A stretch of 64,000 nt of DNA from Olleya sediminilitoris (GTDB taxonomy: Bacteria > Bacteroidota > Bacteroidia > Flavobacteriales > Flavobacteriaceae), in contig NZ_JAEMEF010000005.1 in the NCBI RefSeq assembly GCF_016785945.1, positions 124,001 through 188,000 of the forward strand, given 5' to 3'. Position numbers and translations under genes: made by a program. Of the stretch, positions 63,732-64,000 are shown piece after piece (positions within the stretch are counted from its first letter, which is position 1; the number at the start of each line of letters is the position of its first letter). Below the pieces are notes generated by a model that saw only the letters and a program-made list of their open reading frames with translations, ran no database searches and had not been told where the DNA came from.

Positions 63732-64000
63732 CCTATTATTACTAGTAACGTTATCTGCTTTTAGCATGATGGCACAACAAAAAATTTCTGGTACTATTAT
63801 TAATCACAAAGGCGAAGCATTAAGTAATATTGGTGTTTATGACTCTGCTAAAGGGTTGATAACCATGTCAGATCCTAATGGTTTTTTTAGTTTTACTACT
63901 GAAAAAGAAACTTTAAAATTAACCTTTTTTGATTATGAATACGAAGTTTTAGAACAAACCATAAATACAGCTGATGCTGAAAACTTAAGCATTAAATTAT
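63712..64000 (+). CDS. TonB-dependent receptor, 5' part (continues beyond the window)
   Basis: Starts inside the HTTM gene (ATG 63712) and stays open to the window end. Signal peptide MKLKDFNLLLLVTLSAFSMMAQ, then a carboxypeptidase-regulatory-like domain: ISGTIINHKGEALSNIGVYD, SDPNGFFSFTTEKETL. No plug or barrel is visible yet, so the assignment rests on the N-terminus and on the order DUF4856-imelysin-HTTM-receptor. Likely a FecA-type receptor. Confidence 0.78.
   Translation, partial: MKLKDFNLLLLVTLSAFSMMAQQKISGTIINHKGEALSNIGVYDSAKGLITMSDPNGFFSFTTEKETLKLTFFDYEYEVLEQTINTADAENLSIKL

Overview
The window looks like the chromosome of a marine-type Flavobacteriaceae member (Bacteroidota). The evidence is low GC content, Bacteroidota-style promoters (TTG or TTTG, 19-20 bp, then TAnnTTTG), a PorV/PorQ-type outer-membrane protein of the type IX secretion family, a DUF3276 PUR protein, a long NusB, and lineage-typical TonB receptors and lipoproteins. 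The genus cannot be fixed from sequence reading alone.

Bases 1-29199 form one large surface-polysaccharide locus, all on the + strand. It opens with the end of a Wzc-like tyrosine kinase, then an ABC exporter (Wzm/Wzt). Unusually, wzm and wzt are separated by 645 bp that hold a hairpin and an 11-bp tandem repeat. About 15 glycosyltransferases follow, with three methyltransferases, a hexapeptide acetyltransferase, an O-antigen ligase/polymerase and a UndP sugar-phosphate transferase that would start the glycan. In the middle is a neuA-neuB-neuC cassette for a nonulosonic (sialic or legionaminic-type) acid. Most genes overlap or nearly touch, and the part from 4.9 to 13.7 kb is visibly more AT-rich. 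The simplest reading is a long, nonulosonate-containing heteropolysaccharide, possibly methyl-capped and exported through Wzm/Wzt.

Bases 29207-49707 are mostly core genes: a DUF4105 protein, a PorV-like protein, pssA, TerC, lptB, an AhpD-like protein, tatC, kdsD, recQ, a cyclophilin-FKBP fusion, a DinB-like protein, an MFS transporter, a DUF2490 protein, csaA, a DUF3276 protein, an ABC exporter, leucine dehydrogenase, and nusB-DUF1573-yajC. Clear stem-loop terminators punctuate this part.

Bases 49708-64000 mix iron-related and housekeeping genes. A decayed YdhG/DUF1801-like gene lies upstream of a TonB siderophore receptor. Next come tRNA-Tyr, a SET-domain protein without a normal start codon, two lipoproteins (one of the Yellow/MRJP family), pepT, pyrD, a LysE exporter and HMG-CoA lyase. 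The window closes with a DUF4856 lipoprotein - imelysin - HTTM - TonB receptor unit. The two receptor-linked units share AT-rich palindromes around their promoters, which suggests common metal-responsive control.
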